NCBI GenBank assembly: GCA_002794465.1
Contig: MTSL01000075.1
Location: 1 to 64,000, forward strand
DNA length: 64,000 bases
Direction of reading: 5' to 3'
From: Paramicrosporidium saccamoebae
Taxonomy: Eukaryota; Rozellomycota
A program made the position numbers and the translations under genes. Position 1 is the first letter of the stretch; every line of letters begins with the position of its first letter. Below the pieces are notes generated by a model. That model was not told where the DNA came from and searched no databases. It saw nothing but the letters and a program-made list of their open reading frames with translations. This document shows, one piece after another, positions 1 through 9,151 of this stretch.

Positions 1-63
1 CCGCCTTTGTGGTGATTCTCCATGAGATATGATAGAAATTACCAAGCTACAGAGAATAAAGGT

Positions 64-636
64 TTAGTCATCAGAGGGGGGCATCTCCTCTTCAATATAT
101 TTTATCAGTTTGACTTTGATTTCAGTCATGGTCAAGGTTGAATTCAGCAATGGATCACTAACGATGGAACATTCTACTAACATGTTCACCATTTCCAATG
201 CACCGCGGATCACACCACACAGAATGTTTGCATAATGTAGACCGCCCTTGACTGCCAACTCGGGCAGTTCCACCATTTCCCCACCTAATCCGTCATTCTC
301 CATACTGATTGTCCATTCTCGACCATCACCCTCCACGGTCACCCCCAGGTTTAGGAATTGTCGGAACGCCACTCGCACCATCTCTCCGCATTCCCGAAAG
401 TCATTGCATCGAAGGGGCGTGCGGGCCAGGAACTCGTCAATCAGACGACAGCCCAGAGAATGTCCCAGCTTGTCCAGATGTTGGTTTACGGCTGCCGGGT
501 CTGTATGGTCCGCTAGCAGCTGCGCAACAAGTGCGCCATATGTGAGCGTGAAAAGGTCACCATTCACCTTGTCACTTCGCTTCCATGCATCCTCTCCCAA
601 CTGTTTCCAATTCTTACTGCTTCCCGAACTCATCAT
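64..636 (-). CDS. BET3: TRAPP subunit Bet3 (TRAPPC3)
   Basis: Encodes 190 aa, the usual size of Bet3, a core TRAPP subunit that tethers ER-derived vesicles at the Golgi and takes part in Rab1/Ypt1 activation. The N-terminal half carries the family pattern LTYGALVAQLL followed by a G.RLIDEFLAR segment, then a Cys in PLRCNDF that matches the palmitoylated Cys of Bet3. The C-terminal part GGLHYANILCGVIRGALEM is the conserved helix-strand of the longin-like TRAPP fold. No intron is needed. The start is the first of two consecutive ATGs. It is transcribed in the same direction as the PLK4-like gene upstream. Confidence 0.95.
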   Translation of the reverse strand: MMSSGSSKNWKQLGEDAWKRSDKVNGDLFTLTYGALVAQLLADHTDPAAVNQHLDKLGHSLGCRLIDEFLARTPLRCNDFRECGEMVRVAFRQFLNLGVTVEGDGREWTISMENDGLGGEMVELPELAVKGGLHYANILCGVIRGALEMVNMLVECSIVSDPLLNSTLTMTEIKVKLIKYIEEEMPPSDD

Positions 637-750
637 TATTTGTAGTTATGTTACGAATATTCAATTCTGCCATAATGGTTTACCGATGTAAAGAAATGTC
701 AATTAGACCTGTATGTCCACAGACTCGAATCCATTTCAACTCAACCCAAT

Positions 751-842
751 CCAAGTTGATCCAACCTATAAATCCAAGTTGGTACAACCTATAAATCCAA
801 GTTGATCCAACCTACAAATCCAAGTCGATCCAACTTACTAAT
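751..842. repeat. 23-bp tandem repeat, about 4 copies
   Basis: The unit beginning CCAAGTTGATCCAACC recurs at 751, 774, 797 and 820 with a few substitutions, an exact 23-bp period. A weaker half copy lies just upstream near 730. It sits in the spacer between the starts of Bet3 transcription and the 3' end of the PLK4-like gene. No coding frame is supported here. Confidence 0.85.
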
Positions 843-880
843 CCCCTATATCGCCTACACTTGGCTAACCATACGCATGT

Positions 881-2744
881 TTATGATACAAAACTATGAC
901 CATTGCCATTCTTCAATAAATTTACAAATTGTGGGAAATGACTCAGCTTCTTCTTCAGCTCTGACGGCAGTTGCTGGTCAATGTCAAGCCATGACTGCGA
1001 TCCCTCCTGTCGACGATCGTAAAAGGCTACTCGATTGCGTCGCCCATCAATTAATACCGTTTGGCCATCGGTAAATAGAAGAAGGAATTGCTCCGCGGGA
1101 GATGCTAGACACCAGCCCACATTGGGGAGATATGTCTTGTACGCATACTCGAATGAACGATCGGCCGAGGGGACGCGCGGAGACATGGATGCCATCGACG
1201 TGGAAATGAGTGTACTGATTTGAGGTGCCGTAATCTCGCCTGCATGGGTAGTGCTCTCACGAATAACATATGGAAATGGATGGCATTCCCTTTTCCCCGC
1301 TATCCGCAGTGCTGTCTCACAACACTGTCTGTAGCGAGTCAGACACTCACTAACCACCAATCGGTCTTGGATTGGCGTAATCCGCTCTACCAACAATTCC
1401 TCTATCCTCCTCTCACTGCCATCCGTCCTCCTCAGAACCATCACCCCATTTGATGGAAAATAGTCTACCCGCAATCCTGTATTATATCGGATCTGGAAAT
1501 CATGTGGAGCCGGATTACACATAAGAAAGGCCTTGAGAGTGTCGGCAACAAGCGCTATCTGGGGCGTCTTTGATCGCACCAAACTCACAAATCTCCGTCC
1601 ATACTCATATCTCGCAGATAAGCGAGACGGCATCTCGGCATATCCAACTTGTTCCCTGGGATAGGAATCTTGGTTCCACGGCTTCCGGTAGAGATTAAGC
1701 ACTTTTCCGTCTTGGGAAATGACCAAGACGTCCTCTTCGCTGGTAAAATCAACTGCTAATCGGCCATCAGAAAGTATTTGGACCCATCCATGCCGCGTCC
1801 TCTGTTGTATTGCCTTGCACTGCAGTGTGTTCAGCGGCTCTTTGCTAAAGCGCGGCACTGGCGGCTTCAGGAACGAATGTCTCCTAATCTGCTCCAGCGA
1901 CAATCTCCGTGACGGCTCCAGTACAATCATCCGACCAATCAAGTCCCTCGCCTCGGCGGAAACTCTGTCTGGAATCTGAAATTCTCCCCTACTTACGCGC
2001 GCAAATGTGTCCCTGAGATCGGAGCTCTCAAAGGGTGGTCGACCCACAATCATTGTGTACAACAGACATCCCAACGACCAAATGTCGGCAGCCTTTCCGT
2101 AGGGCCGCTTCAGGATCACCTCGGGGGCCAAATAATTGGGCGTGCCGCACAATGTCTGTTGTTCGCAGTCCCGATTCTCCTCAATCTTTACTGCCAATCC
2201 AAAATCAGCAATTTTCTAAACATTATAAGACGTCGATGAGGTGATACCGGCGTCAGGTCATCAGTCAGCAAAATATTGGACAACTTTAAATCACGATGAA
2301 TAATTCCATGCGAATGAAGGTAGGTGACACCATCCACAATTGCGCAAAATATCCGCCTCACATCTCCCTCTGTTAATTTGGGGCCTCTCCTCACCCGCTG
2401 GTAAAGCTCTCCGCTGGCCAATTCCATCACCAGAAAAACGTGTTCAGCGTCTTCGAAAAAATGCAGCAACTCTAGGACATTTCCATGACGTAGTTGGTAG
2501 TGTATGGCCACTTCGTTGCGGACACGGAGGGAGAGATTGTGGAGACGGATGGTGGACTTGTCCAGCGCTTTGATCGCAACCCGTCGACCAGACACTTGCG
2601 CCTCAAAGACAGTGCCAAATGCACCCTTTCCTATTTGTGCAACGACAGTGTAGTCCTAGCAACATGAAATACCCCACGAATGTGCACCTCTATATGGCTG
2701 GGATAAGAAAAGGGTGCGTCTAAACTGGACCTATTAACCAGCAT
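881..2744 (-). CDS. PLK4: Polo-like kinase 4 (PLK4/SAK-type), 3 exons
   Basis: Three exons (2744-2688, 2655-2248, 2215-881) joined by two 32-nt introns give 599 aa. The kinase domain covers about residues 20-275: glycine loop IGKGAFGTV, catalytic Lys in VAIK, HRDLKLSN, ADFGLAV (restored only by splicing) and GTPNYLAPE. The C-terminal half carries the tandem cryptic polo-box signature of PLK4 (YGRRFVSLVRSKTPQIAL and YFPSNGVMV), then a last polo-box-like segment GWCLASPAEQFLLLFTDG. PLK4 is the master kinase of centriole duplication; PLK1/Cdc5 proteins have a different C-terminus. Exon 1 codes only 19 residues and its start is the first ATG in frame. A PLK4 in a fungus-like genome implies a flagellate stage or its recent loss. 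Confidence 0.88.
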
Positions 2745-2886
2745 AACAAAAATGGCGCCAATTTCATCTTATCCCTTCTTATAAAAACTATGCAGACGGA
2801 CCTGCATCTCTTTTAGAGTGGTCATCTATTAGAATTGTTGTGCAGGATATATTCAGCTCGGGTCAGCATGACCGGGATGTGCCGGC

Positions 2887-4326
2887 ATGCAGGTCAGTCG
2901 TAGTCACGTCTACAACACTCACAAGATTCCAGCTGTCATCATGGGATGTTTGTTCCTCACATACCAGCTGCAAGCTTTTTTATCACATATCTACACGGGG
3001 TGGAAGGACGCGGCATTAGTGATAGTGTCGCTCACATTTGACTGGGTGGAGGCTGATGAGCCGTTGCCCTTCCTAGGCGACCGCCTCCGGCCCAAGGTTT
3101 CCAGCAGCGCTGGTACAGCCATATCCCTCCTTCTGCTCTTTTCCAAACTTGCAGGTCTTTCTGTAGACTCGGCAATAAGGTCACAATTGACAATCATGCT
3201 ATGTTCCGTGCTTCTTCTTCGATACCGAACCTGGATGACTATTTGCGTCCTGCCAGTGTCGCTTTTCCTTATCAACGCAGCAACATTTCAGGACATCCTA
3301 CCAACAGTGATATTGTTTTGGTTGATATGGCGGCTTCCCAGGGCGTTTTCTGTGGGAGAGGGAATTATTTGCTCTATGCTCATATTCCATGCGGCAGTCT
3401 ACTCTGCATATTTTGTCACTTCTAATACGTCATCTCAATTGACAAGGATTGCAGCGGTAGGAGTTGTTAGTACACTTGCAATCCTAGGTCTACTCTCTCT
3501 AACCGCGAGACGAGTTTCGCCAATCGTGTTCTCTTCTTTATTGATGCTGTCTGGGGGATCCCTTTTGTATCGGTTCGTACAGATCGATAGACTGCTTAAA
3601 GAAGTTGTAGTTTCATCGAGGATTAGCATTTCTCTACGTTGGACGGGATTGCTGTTGTGCATCATCACGTCGACTTCACTGTTTCTAAGTTTTTTCAAAA
3701 CTCCCACACCTTTTCAGCACCAACTTTTGAGGAAATTTTACCATCTCATGGCAGTCATCATGTTCATCCCTCCCCTGATCCATGATGTTGACTGGCTTCG
3801 CTTTGGTCTTGCGATGGCTGCTTGCGTGTTCATTCTGAGCGAGACATTTCGTTTATTCTGCTGTAGCGCCGATTCTCATTTAACGCGAGTGATGAATACG
3901 TTTAGAAATGGATTGGACTCGGGTAATGCCGTACTATCGCATCTTTGGCTACTTTTGGGCTGCGCTATCCCGGTGTTTGCGGTACGGGACACTTGGGAAC
4001 CATCTGCAGCGGCTTCCGGAATCCTTTCTTTGGGAATTCTGGATTCTGCCGCTGCCATATTTGGAATGGGCTTTGGCAAGACACGCTGGCCCGGTAGGGA
4101 AAAGACCATAATGGGCAGCTTTTCCGGGATATTGGCCTATGTAGCTGTGCAATATCTTGTATTCTCGTTACACTCTTTACGAAATCCGGCTACAAACATT
4201 GTGCCATGGTTTATCCAGGGCGTCATATGTGCTGCTTGGGAGGCAATTTCCGACCAGAATGACAATATCACCTTGCCACTGGTTGCGTATATTAGTTGTG
4301 CTCTTATTCCCGCTGTAGATAGCTAG
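2887..4326 (+). CDS. SEC59: Dolichol kinase (SEC59/DOLK)
   Basis: A 479-aa multi-pass membrane protein. The last 190 residues match the CTP-dependent dolichol kinase family: LLRKFYHLMAVIMF, the G.LDSAAAIFG.GFGKTRWPG loop, KTIMGSFSGI, and the near-terminal AISDQNDNITLPL motif thought to help bind nucleotide. It would phosphorylate dolichol in the ER for N-glycosylation and GPI synthesis. The N-terminal 250 residues are hydrophobic and divergent, as usual. The start is uncertain: a 33-nt GT..AAG segment directly after ATGCAG could be an in-frame intron, and Met19 is an alternative start. Confidence 0.9.
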   Translation: MQVSRSHVYNTHKIPAVIMGCLFLTYQLQAFLSHIYTGWKDAALVIVSLTFDWVEADEPLPFLGDRLRPKVSSSAGTAISLLLLFSKLAGLSVDSAIRSQLTIMLCSVLLLRYRTWMTICVLPVSLFLINAATFQDILPTVILFWLIWRLPRAFSVGEGIICSMLIFHAAVYSAYFVTSNTSSQLTRIAAVGVVSTLAILGLLSLTARRVSPIVFSSLLMLSGGSLLYRFVQIDRLLKEVVVSSRISISLRWTGLLLCIITSTSLFLSFFKTPTPFQHQLLRKFYHLMAVIMFIPPLIHDVDWLRFGLAMAACVFILSETFRLFCCSADSHLTRVMNTFRNGLDSGNAVLSHLWLLLGCAIPVFAVRDTWEPSAAASGILSLGILDSAAAIFGMGFGKTRWPGREKTIMGSFSGILAYVAVQYLVFSLHSLRNPATNIVPWFIQGVICAAWEAISDQNDNITLPLVAYISCALIPAVDS

Positions 4327-4434
4327 CAGAATGTGGAGGGAGCAATGCCCATAAAAAATAAAAATTGGTTTAACCTGATTGGGAAAGCGGGACACCGTGG
4401 CTCGTCGTTTGGTTGATTACAGAGCACTTGACAA

Positions 4435-5100
4435 ATGAGCGCCGAAGACGAATACGATTATCTCTTCAAAGGTAGGAATGAGTAGTGTGCGTAATCCATA
4501 GTGGTTCTCATTGGAGATTCCGGCGTTGGTAAATCCAACCTTTTGCTGCGCTTCACCAAGAACGACTTTCTCATGGAGAGCAAGTCGACGATTGGCGTGG
4601 AATTTGCAACCCGCACCCTCAAAGTCTCTGGAAAGACGGTAAAGGCGCAAATCTGGGACACGGCCGGACAGGAGCGCTACCGTGCCATCACGAGCGCCTA
4701 TTATCGCGGGGCCGTGGGAGCACTGCTTGTTTACGATATTACGAAGAAGCAGACCTTTGACAATACGGAGAGATGGCTGGGAGAGCTACGCGAACATGCG
4801 GACGACGATATTGTCATTCTGCTAGTGGGAAATAAGAGCGATTTGCGCCATATCCGGGCTGTCTCGACTGAGGAGGGTGCCTCCTTTGCTGAAAAAAATG
4901 GATTGTTCTTTATTGAGACATCCGCCCTCGATGCCACCAACGTAGACAAGGCCTTTGAGACTATTCTTTCTGAGCGCTACAAAATCATCTCGCAGCGTCA
5001 GTTGGAAGGCGCTGCAGAGCCGTCTGCAGGACCCTCCGCCGGCACCAAGATCAGCATCGCCCCACCCGCCGATGATAAGCCCAAATCGGGCTGCTGCTAA
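4435..5100 (+). CDS. RAB11: Rab11-type small GTPase, 2 exons
   Basis: Exons 4435-4471 and 4502-5100 around a 30-nt intron encode 211 aa. Exon 1 supplies [12 protein letters not shown], the Rab11 N-terminus. Nucleotide motifs are GDSGVGKS (17-24), [21 protein letters not shown] and [10 protein letters not shown]. The tail ends in CC for double geranylgeranylation, the job of the RABGGTB encoded near 61 kb. Rab11/Ypt31 acts at recycling endosomes and the trans-Golgi. The switch II segment with [15 protein letters not shown] is typical of Rab11 over other Rabs. Confidence 0.97.
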
Positions 5101-5124
5101 TTGAAAGTAATAAAATTTTATCTT

Positions 5125-5598
5125 ATGTCGGGACCATGGGAGCAGCGGATGAGTGCCTCAAGAGGCGTTCCATACTATTTTAACCGAGAGACGGGCGAGT
5201 CCCGGTGGGAGAAGCCGACTACGGAGATGGTAAGGGCATTCCATTTGCTGGTAAAACATTGCGGGTCGCGAAAGCCCTCGTCCTGGCGGCAAGACAAAAT
5301 TACACGCACCCTCGAAGAGGCCTTGTCCATCTTGCAAGGTATTATAACTACACGTCCCCTTATCCTAGGCTACGAGCAGGACATTAAAAGTTCTGCAGAC
5401 CCATTTGCACGTTTCAAGGAACTGGCTAGTGAATATAGCGATTGCAGCAGCGCCAAGCAGGGCGGGGATCTCGGCGAGTTTGGACGCGGTCAGATGCAAA
5501 AGGCATTTGAGGAGGCTGCCTTTGCCCTACAATTAGGCGAGATGAGTGGTCCCGTCACTACAGATTCTGGCGTGCATCTTATTTACCGACCAAAATAA
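5125..5598 (+). CDS. ESS1: Pin1/Ess1 WW-domain parvulin prolyl isomerase, 2 exons
   Basis: Exons 5125-5338 and 5369-5598 flank a 30-nt intron (GTATTA...CCTAG). The intron length is a multiple of three and it has no stop, so the unspliced frame is also open; removing it restores the conserved [10 protein letters not shown] spacing. The product is 147 aa, close to the usual size. It has a WW domain (W5, W28 then P), then the PPIase domain with [36 protein letters not shown] and [12 protein letters not shown]. It isomerises pSer/pThr-Pro bonds, notably in the RNA polymerase II CTD. The start lies 24 nt after the Rab11 stop. Confidence 0.96.
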   Translation: MSGPWEQRMSASRGVPYYFNRETGESRWEKPTTEMVRAFHLLVKHCGSRKPSSWRQDKITRTLEEALSILQGIITTRPLILGYEQDIKSSADPFARFKELASEYSDCSSAKQGGDLGEFGRGQMQKAFEEAAFALQLGEMSGPVTTDSGVHLIYRPK

Positions 5599-5643
5599 AA
5601 GTAGTAAGGGTATTCTGTGGTGTCCTGTGATAAAGTAGTTTGC

Positions 5644-5851
5644 GTTCAAGGACTAATAATCTTTGTTTCTAGCATGATCTGATGAAAGAGGTAAAGTTCA
5701 AGGAATAATAATCGTTATTTATAGCATGATCCGATGAAAGAGTTGACGTTCAAGGACTAGCAATCTTTGTTTCTAGCATGACCCGATGGAAGAGTTAAAG
5801 TTCAAGGAATAATAATCTTTGTTTCCAACATGATCCGACGAAAGAACTTGC
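5644..5851. repeat. 52-bp tandem repeat, 4 copies
   Basis: The word GTTCAAGGA starts at 5644, 5696, 5748 and 5800, an exact 52-bp period. Each unit also carries a CTTTGTTTCTAGCATGAT-like stretch and GATCCGATGAAAGAG. The last copy runs into CCTATAAATG, a motif shared with dispersed intergenic elements near 8.2, 17.8 and 57.3 kb. The rest of the spacer to 6025 is AT-rich and shows no gene. Confidence 0.9.
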
Positions 5852-6025
5852 CCTATAAATGGCGGACGATAATTAGTAACAACAGGTCTCGTTAAGCCCG
5901 TGTGGTAATAGTTCCTATGCCGCAAGATATTGCCAGACTCCCCAATACAGTTAACACTAATACTCGCTCGTACATTATAAATCCTTTAGTGCAATCTTCA
6001 ATATCACATTAGTTATGTACTTTAA

Positions 6026-7840
6026 TTAGTCGAGACGGGTGGACGTAATACCCGGCGTGGAGCGTCGTCCCGTGTGTCCAAACACCAGCTCCTCGCCTTT
6101 ACGCCGAATCACGTGTCCCCCGTTGCCGTCAAGGGTGACGAGAATCGCAATCTGTTCCATCAGGGCTGGCTCCATGCGGTGGCCAATCGTGACGGTGGTA
6201 ATGCCTCGTTTCCAGAATTCCTCGTAAATGATCTTTTCGGTGGGCATGTCTACAGCGCTGGTGGCCTCGTCAAGGATGGCAAAATGAGGCGATTCCAGGA
6301 GCACTCGCGCAAGGACCAGCCGCTGCATTTCACCAGGCGAAAGCATCTCCATCCAGCGGGCGCGGGGCCACGACTTGCTCATTCCGCCCGTGCGGAAGGG
6401 CAGTGAGGCCAAATTCACCGCCATAAGAATGCGGCATGCTTCGTCATTGATTCCATAATCATTCTCCAAACCTAACTGTTCCAGCAGAGTTCCCGAATAG
6501 ACAATGGGCTCCTGTGGAGCACACGAGATTTTGGCATTTCCGAGCACTGCCACCCTCCCCCTTGTGGGTCTCCATAAGCGCATCAGAATGCGGACCAGTG
6601 AGGTCTTTCCCGATCCATTGGGTCCAGTAATATACACGTGATTTCCTTGCTCAATGCGCAGATCAAAGTCTTCAATGTGGCATTGCTCGTCAGGACTGAC
6701 AATGTCGAGGCCCGAAAACAGAATAGTAGGGGCCCTGATCTCGCGGTCCTGCGCCGTCTCCCATTGGCGAATATAGTCGCGTTCCTCTGCAAGTCGACAG
6801 AATTCGGCTATCCGAGAAGCGTGCGCCGTCATTGCAGTCACGTGGTTACCAATCTGAACAAAATCACTCAGCTTGCTTATCAGATAGAGCGTAGTAAAGC
6901 TGCCGTGGTTGATAAACTCGGAAATCTCGGCCGGAGTGTACAAGCTAAAGTCGGCCGTGTAGTACAGGATGGCATAATTGAGGACACCGCCCACAAAGGC
7001 AAAAAAGTTGCCAATGCAATTCATCATAAACTGCAGACTCAGCACTAGGGGCAAGTGATCGTATATCTTTGAGAAGGAGCTCTCCACGTCTTTTCGGAAT
7101 CGCGCCCCAGTCCTGCTGAGGAAGATTGGTTCGGATTCGTTTCGCACTGCGGCATGGGAGAAGCGAAAGTCACCCTCAAGATTGTCAAGATGCGCCGTGA
7201 GCTTGACCAGCTTTGGCATAACGAGACGCTGCAAGATAACCCCGACGCCAAAGAAGACATAAATGAGGATGATGGCAAGTAATCCGTTCGTCTTGTAAGC
7301 ATCTCGAGAGTAAATGACGACAAGGACGGGCGAGAGGACAAACTTTTCAATGGTGGTAATCAGAGATGCACAAAACTCGTTTACGTCGGCGGTTATCCGT
7401 TGATCAGGATTATCTACCACTTGATTCAGCCGGTAAAAGGCGCCAGCCCCAAAGTACTTGTCGTTGAGTGCCTCAGTTAGCATCGATCTCAGTAACCTCG
7501 CCAGACATCCGGTACAGTACGACTTTGCGCTAATGTACAGTGACGACATGGTCATGAACACGGTCATGGAATACAGCTGTTTGTAGAACGTCTTGCGTCT
7601 TCCCTCCACAATTAGTCGAAACAAATTTCCCGTTGCAACCCCCAAGTTCCTCGCATTACACTCCAACACTATCGACAGCACCACTAGCAGCACAAAGAAC
7701 AGCTCAATTCGCTCCGTAAACGCCGACTGTTTCCGCCTCTTCATATAGTAGCTCAGTGTCAACCAGGCGGTGAAGGCAACATTTTTGTAGTTGGTACGCC
7801 TTGAATTGACCGGTTTAATTAATTGCTCTTCGCTCCTCAT
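6026..7840 (-). CDS. ABCD4: ABCD-family half transporter (ABCD4-like)
   Basis: About 604 aa from the first in-frame ATG (an upstream GTG also extends the frame). The N-terminal membrane region carries the ABCD hallmark NPDQRITADVNEFC and LEGDFRFSHAAVR. The ATP-binding domain has Walker A GPNGSGKTS (~406), signature LSPGEMQR (~498) and Walker B FAILDEATSAVD (~520). The LEGDFRFSH and YLISKLSDFVQIG segments look more like ABCD4 (lysosomal cobalamin export) than peroxisomal ABCD1-3, so the organelle is open. With a peroxisomal thiolase at 16 kb, peroxisomal fatty-acyl-CoA import is the alternative role. Confidence 0.85.
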   Translation of the reverse strand: MRSEEQLIKPVNSRRTNYKNVAFTAWLTLSYYMKRRKQSAFTERIELFFVLLVVLSIVLECNARNLGVATGNLFRLIVEGRRKTFYKQLYSMTVFMTMSSLYISAKSYCTGCLARLLRSMLTEALNDKYFGAGAFYRLNQVVDNPDQRITADVNEFCASLITTIEKFVLSPVLVVIYSRDAYKTNGLLAIILIYVFFGVGVILQRLVMPKLVKLTAHLDNLEGDFRFSHAAVRNESEPIFLSRTGARFRKDVESSFSKIYDHLPLVLSLQFMMNCIGNFFAFVGGVLNYAILYYTADFSLYTPAEISEFINHGSFTTLYLISKLSDFVQIGNHVTAMTAHASRIAEFCRLAEERDYIRQWETAQDREIRAPTILFSGLDIVSPDEQCHIEDFDLRIEQGNHVYITGPNGSGKTSLVRILMRLWRPTRGRVAVLGNAKISCAPQEPIVYSGTLLEQLGLENDYGINDEACRILMAVNLASLPFRTGGMSKSWPRARWMEMLSPGEMQRLVLARVLLESPHFAILDEATSAVDMPTEKIIYEEFWKRGITTVTIGHRMEPALMEQIAILVTLDGNGGHVIRRKGEELVFGHTGRRSTPGITSTRLD

Positions 7841-8170
7841 TACCGGCTGAGTTGCAAAGCGAAAATGCGACACCGCCCTGGAAATCGGAAAAGCACCGAT
7901 AATGCTCTTTTGCTATCGCCAATTATTCGTTATTGCAAGTTCCATTTTTGGTTAATGAACCTGGCTATTATATAAGCGTTAATAAAACAAAGTGACATAA
8001 AGAAGGTGGTGTAGTATTATTATTAGTGTTAATGGGACTGAGAATGGACATGAGTGCAGTATTAGTGAATGCGAGTATGAGAATGCATCCAAGTGCGTTA
8101 TTGATGAATACAAGTATAAGCGAATGCATTATTAATGAGACGTGGTTAGCCAACTCGTTGTCTGAGGTCT

Positions 8171-8310
8171 AATAACTTCCATTGGGCACCACGATCTGAT
8201 GGTGAGTCTTGCCCCATAAATGAAGACGATATTTAACAAAAGAAGCTCTTGCTTAAAGTGTCACGATAAGGAGTTCCTGTACGTAGGCTGTTGTATCACC
8301 ACGGGACACT
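8171..8310 (+). repeat. Dispersed intergenic element, copy 1
   Basis: About 140 bp that reappear in inverted orientation at 57266-57407 with roughly 85-90 percent identity by eye, including CACGATCTGATGGTGAGTC, TGTCACGATAA and GTATCACCACGGGACA. The CATAAATG box after TTGCCC is shared with the spacers at 5.85 and 17.78 kb. It lies in a 600-bp gene-free spacer (7841-8442) whose other half (8000-8150) is a run of degenerate GAATGCGAGTATGAGAATGC-like repeats. Confidence 0.75.
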
Positions 8311-8442
8311 TAATAATAATATCGATGAGTAAGAATGTATTTGGCAAATACTATATATATATACTAGTTAGGGATCAAATCTCCTAGGTGGTACTTACAA
8401 ACTTTACGGTATCTATGGATCAGCAATTCCATACTCTGAATG

Positions 8443-8988
8443 TTATGCTTCATTTGCGACTCCGGTCGGCATTTCATACTTGGGATGTCCAAACTGGCAC
8501 TCGGGGCCAAAGGGGCAGAATCCAGTGAGATAGAGCTGGCACGCCGTGTTCCTCACATGCTTATTTCGGCAGTTTGGCCCGTGCTTACAAAAGCCTCGTG
8601 CGTACCACTGACACTCGCGCGTTTTTGAATTCGGATCCACGTGCAGATACAGACACTCGGGGTTGCTACATTCTCCGTATTTTGTAAAAAACCAGCACTC
8701 TGGCATCTTTTTCAAGTTGTACTCGTGTAGAAATTCACATGCATCACCTTTTTTACATAAACCGCGCAGCCAGTGCTTGCAGACGACCGACTTTTCCTTT
8801 CCACGAGAAGTTGTTGAGTAGGCGTGGCGTTGAGGACAGGCGGCACCGCGAGGACACGTTCCTCGGAGGAAGAAGCGACAGAGCTCGCCAGACAGGGAGC
8901 CGTCAATATCGACACCAAGCCGCTCTTTGACAAAACGCTCAAAGTCCAGGGAAATGTTTTCCGCAGTACTTATGACAAGCTCTTCCAT
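8443..8988 (-). CDS. YTH1: CPSF30/Yth1, five-CCCH zinc finger mRNA 3'-end factor
   Basis: 181 aa with five consecutive C-x7/8-C-x4/5-C-x3-H fingers: CRFFLRGTCPRGAACPQRH, CKHWLRGLCKKGDACEFLH, CWFFTKYGECSNPECLYLH, CQWYARGFCKHGPNCRNKH and CQLYLTGFCPFGPECQFGH. This number and spacing define Yth1/CPSF30, the subunit that contacts the AAUAAA poly(A) signal. There is no C-terminal zinc knuckle, as in yeast. No intron is needed. It is divergent from the GCFC gene, 163 bp away. Confidence 0.96.
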   Translation of the reverse strand: MEELVISTAENISLDFERFVKERLGVDIDGSLSGELCRFFLRGTCPRGAACPQRHAYSTTSRGKEKSVVCKHWLRGLCKKGDACEFLHEYNLKKMPECWFFTKYGECSNPECLYLHVDPNSKTRECQWYARGFCKHGPNCRNKHVRNTACQLYLTGFCPFGPECQFGHPKYEMPTGVANEA

Positions 8989-9151
8989 TGGCCCTCTTCG
9001 GACGCCCCTTGTTCAAAAGTCGTATTTGTATGGCCGGCTCGACTGACTAGTAATAGTACCAACTAGACTGGGTGAGCAACATGAATGGCTATTATAAGTG
9101 ATCCTGATACACTTTTTCAGAAGGTCAGATCCCCATTGCTGTAAAATAATC

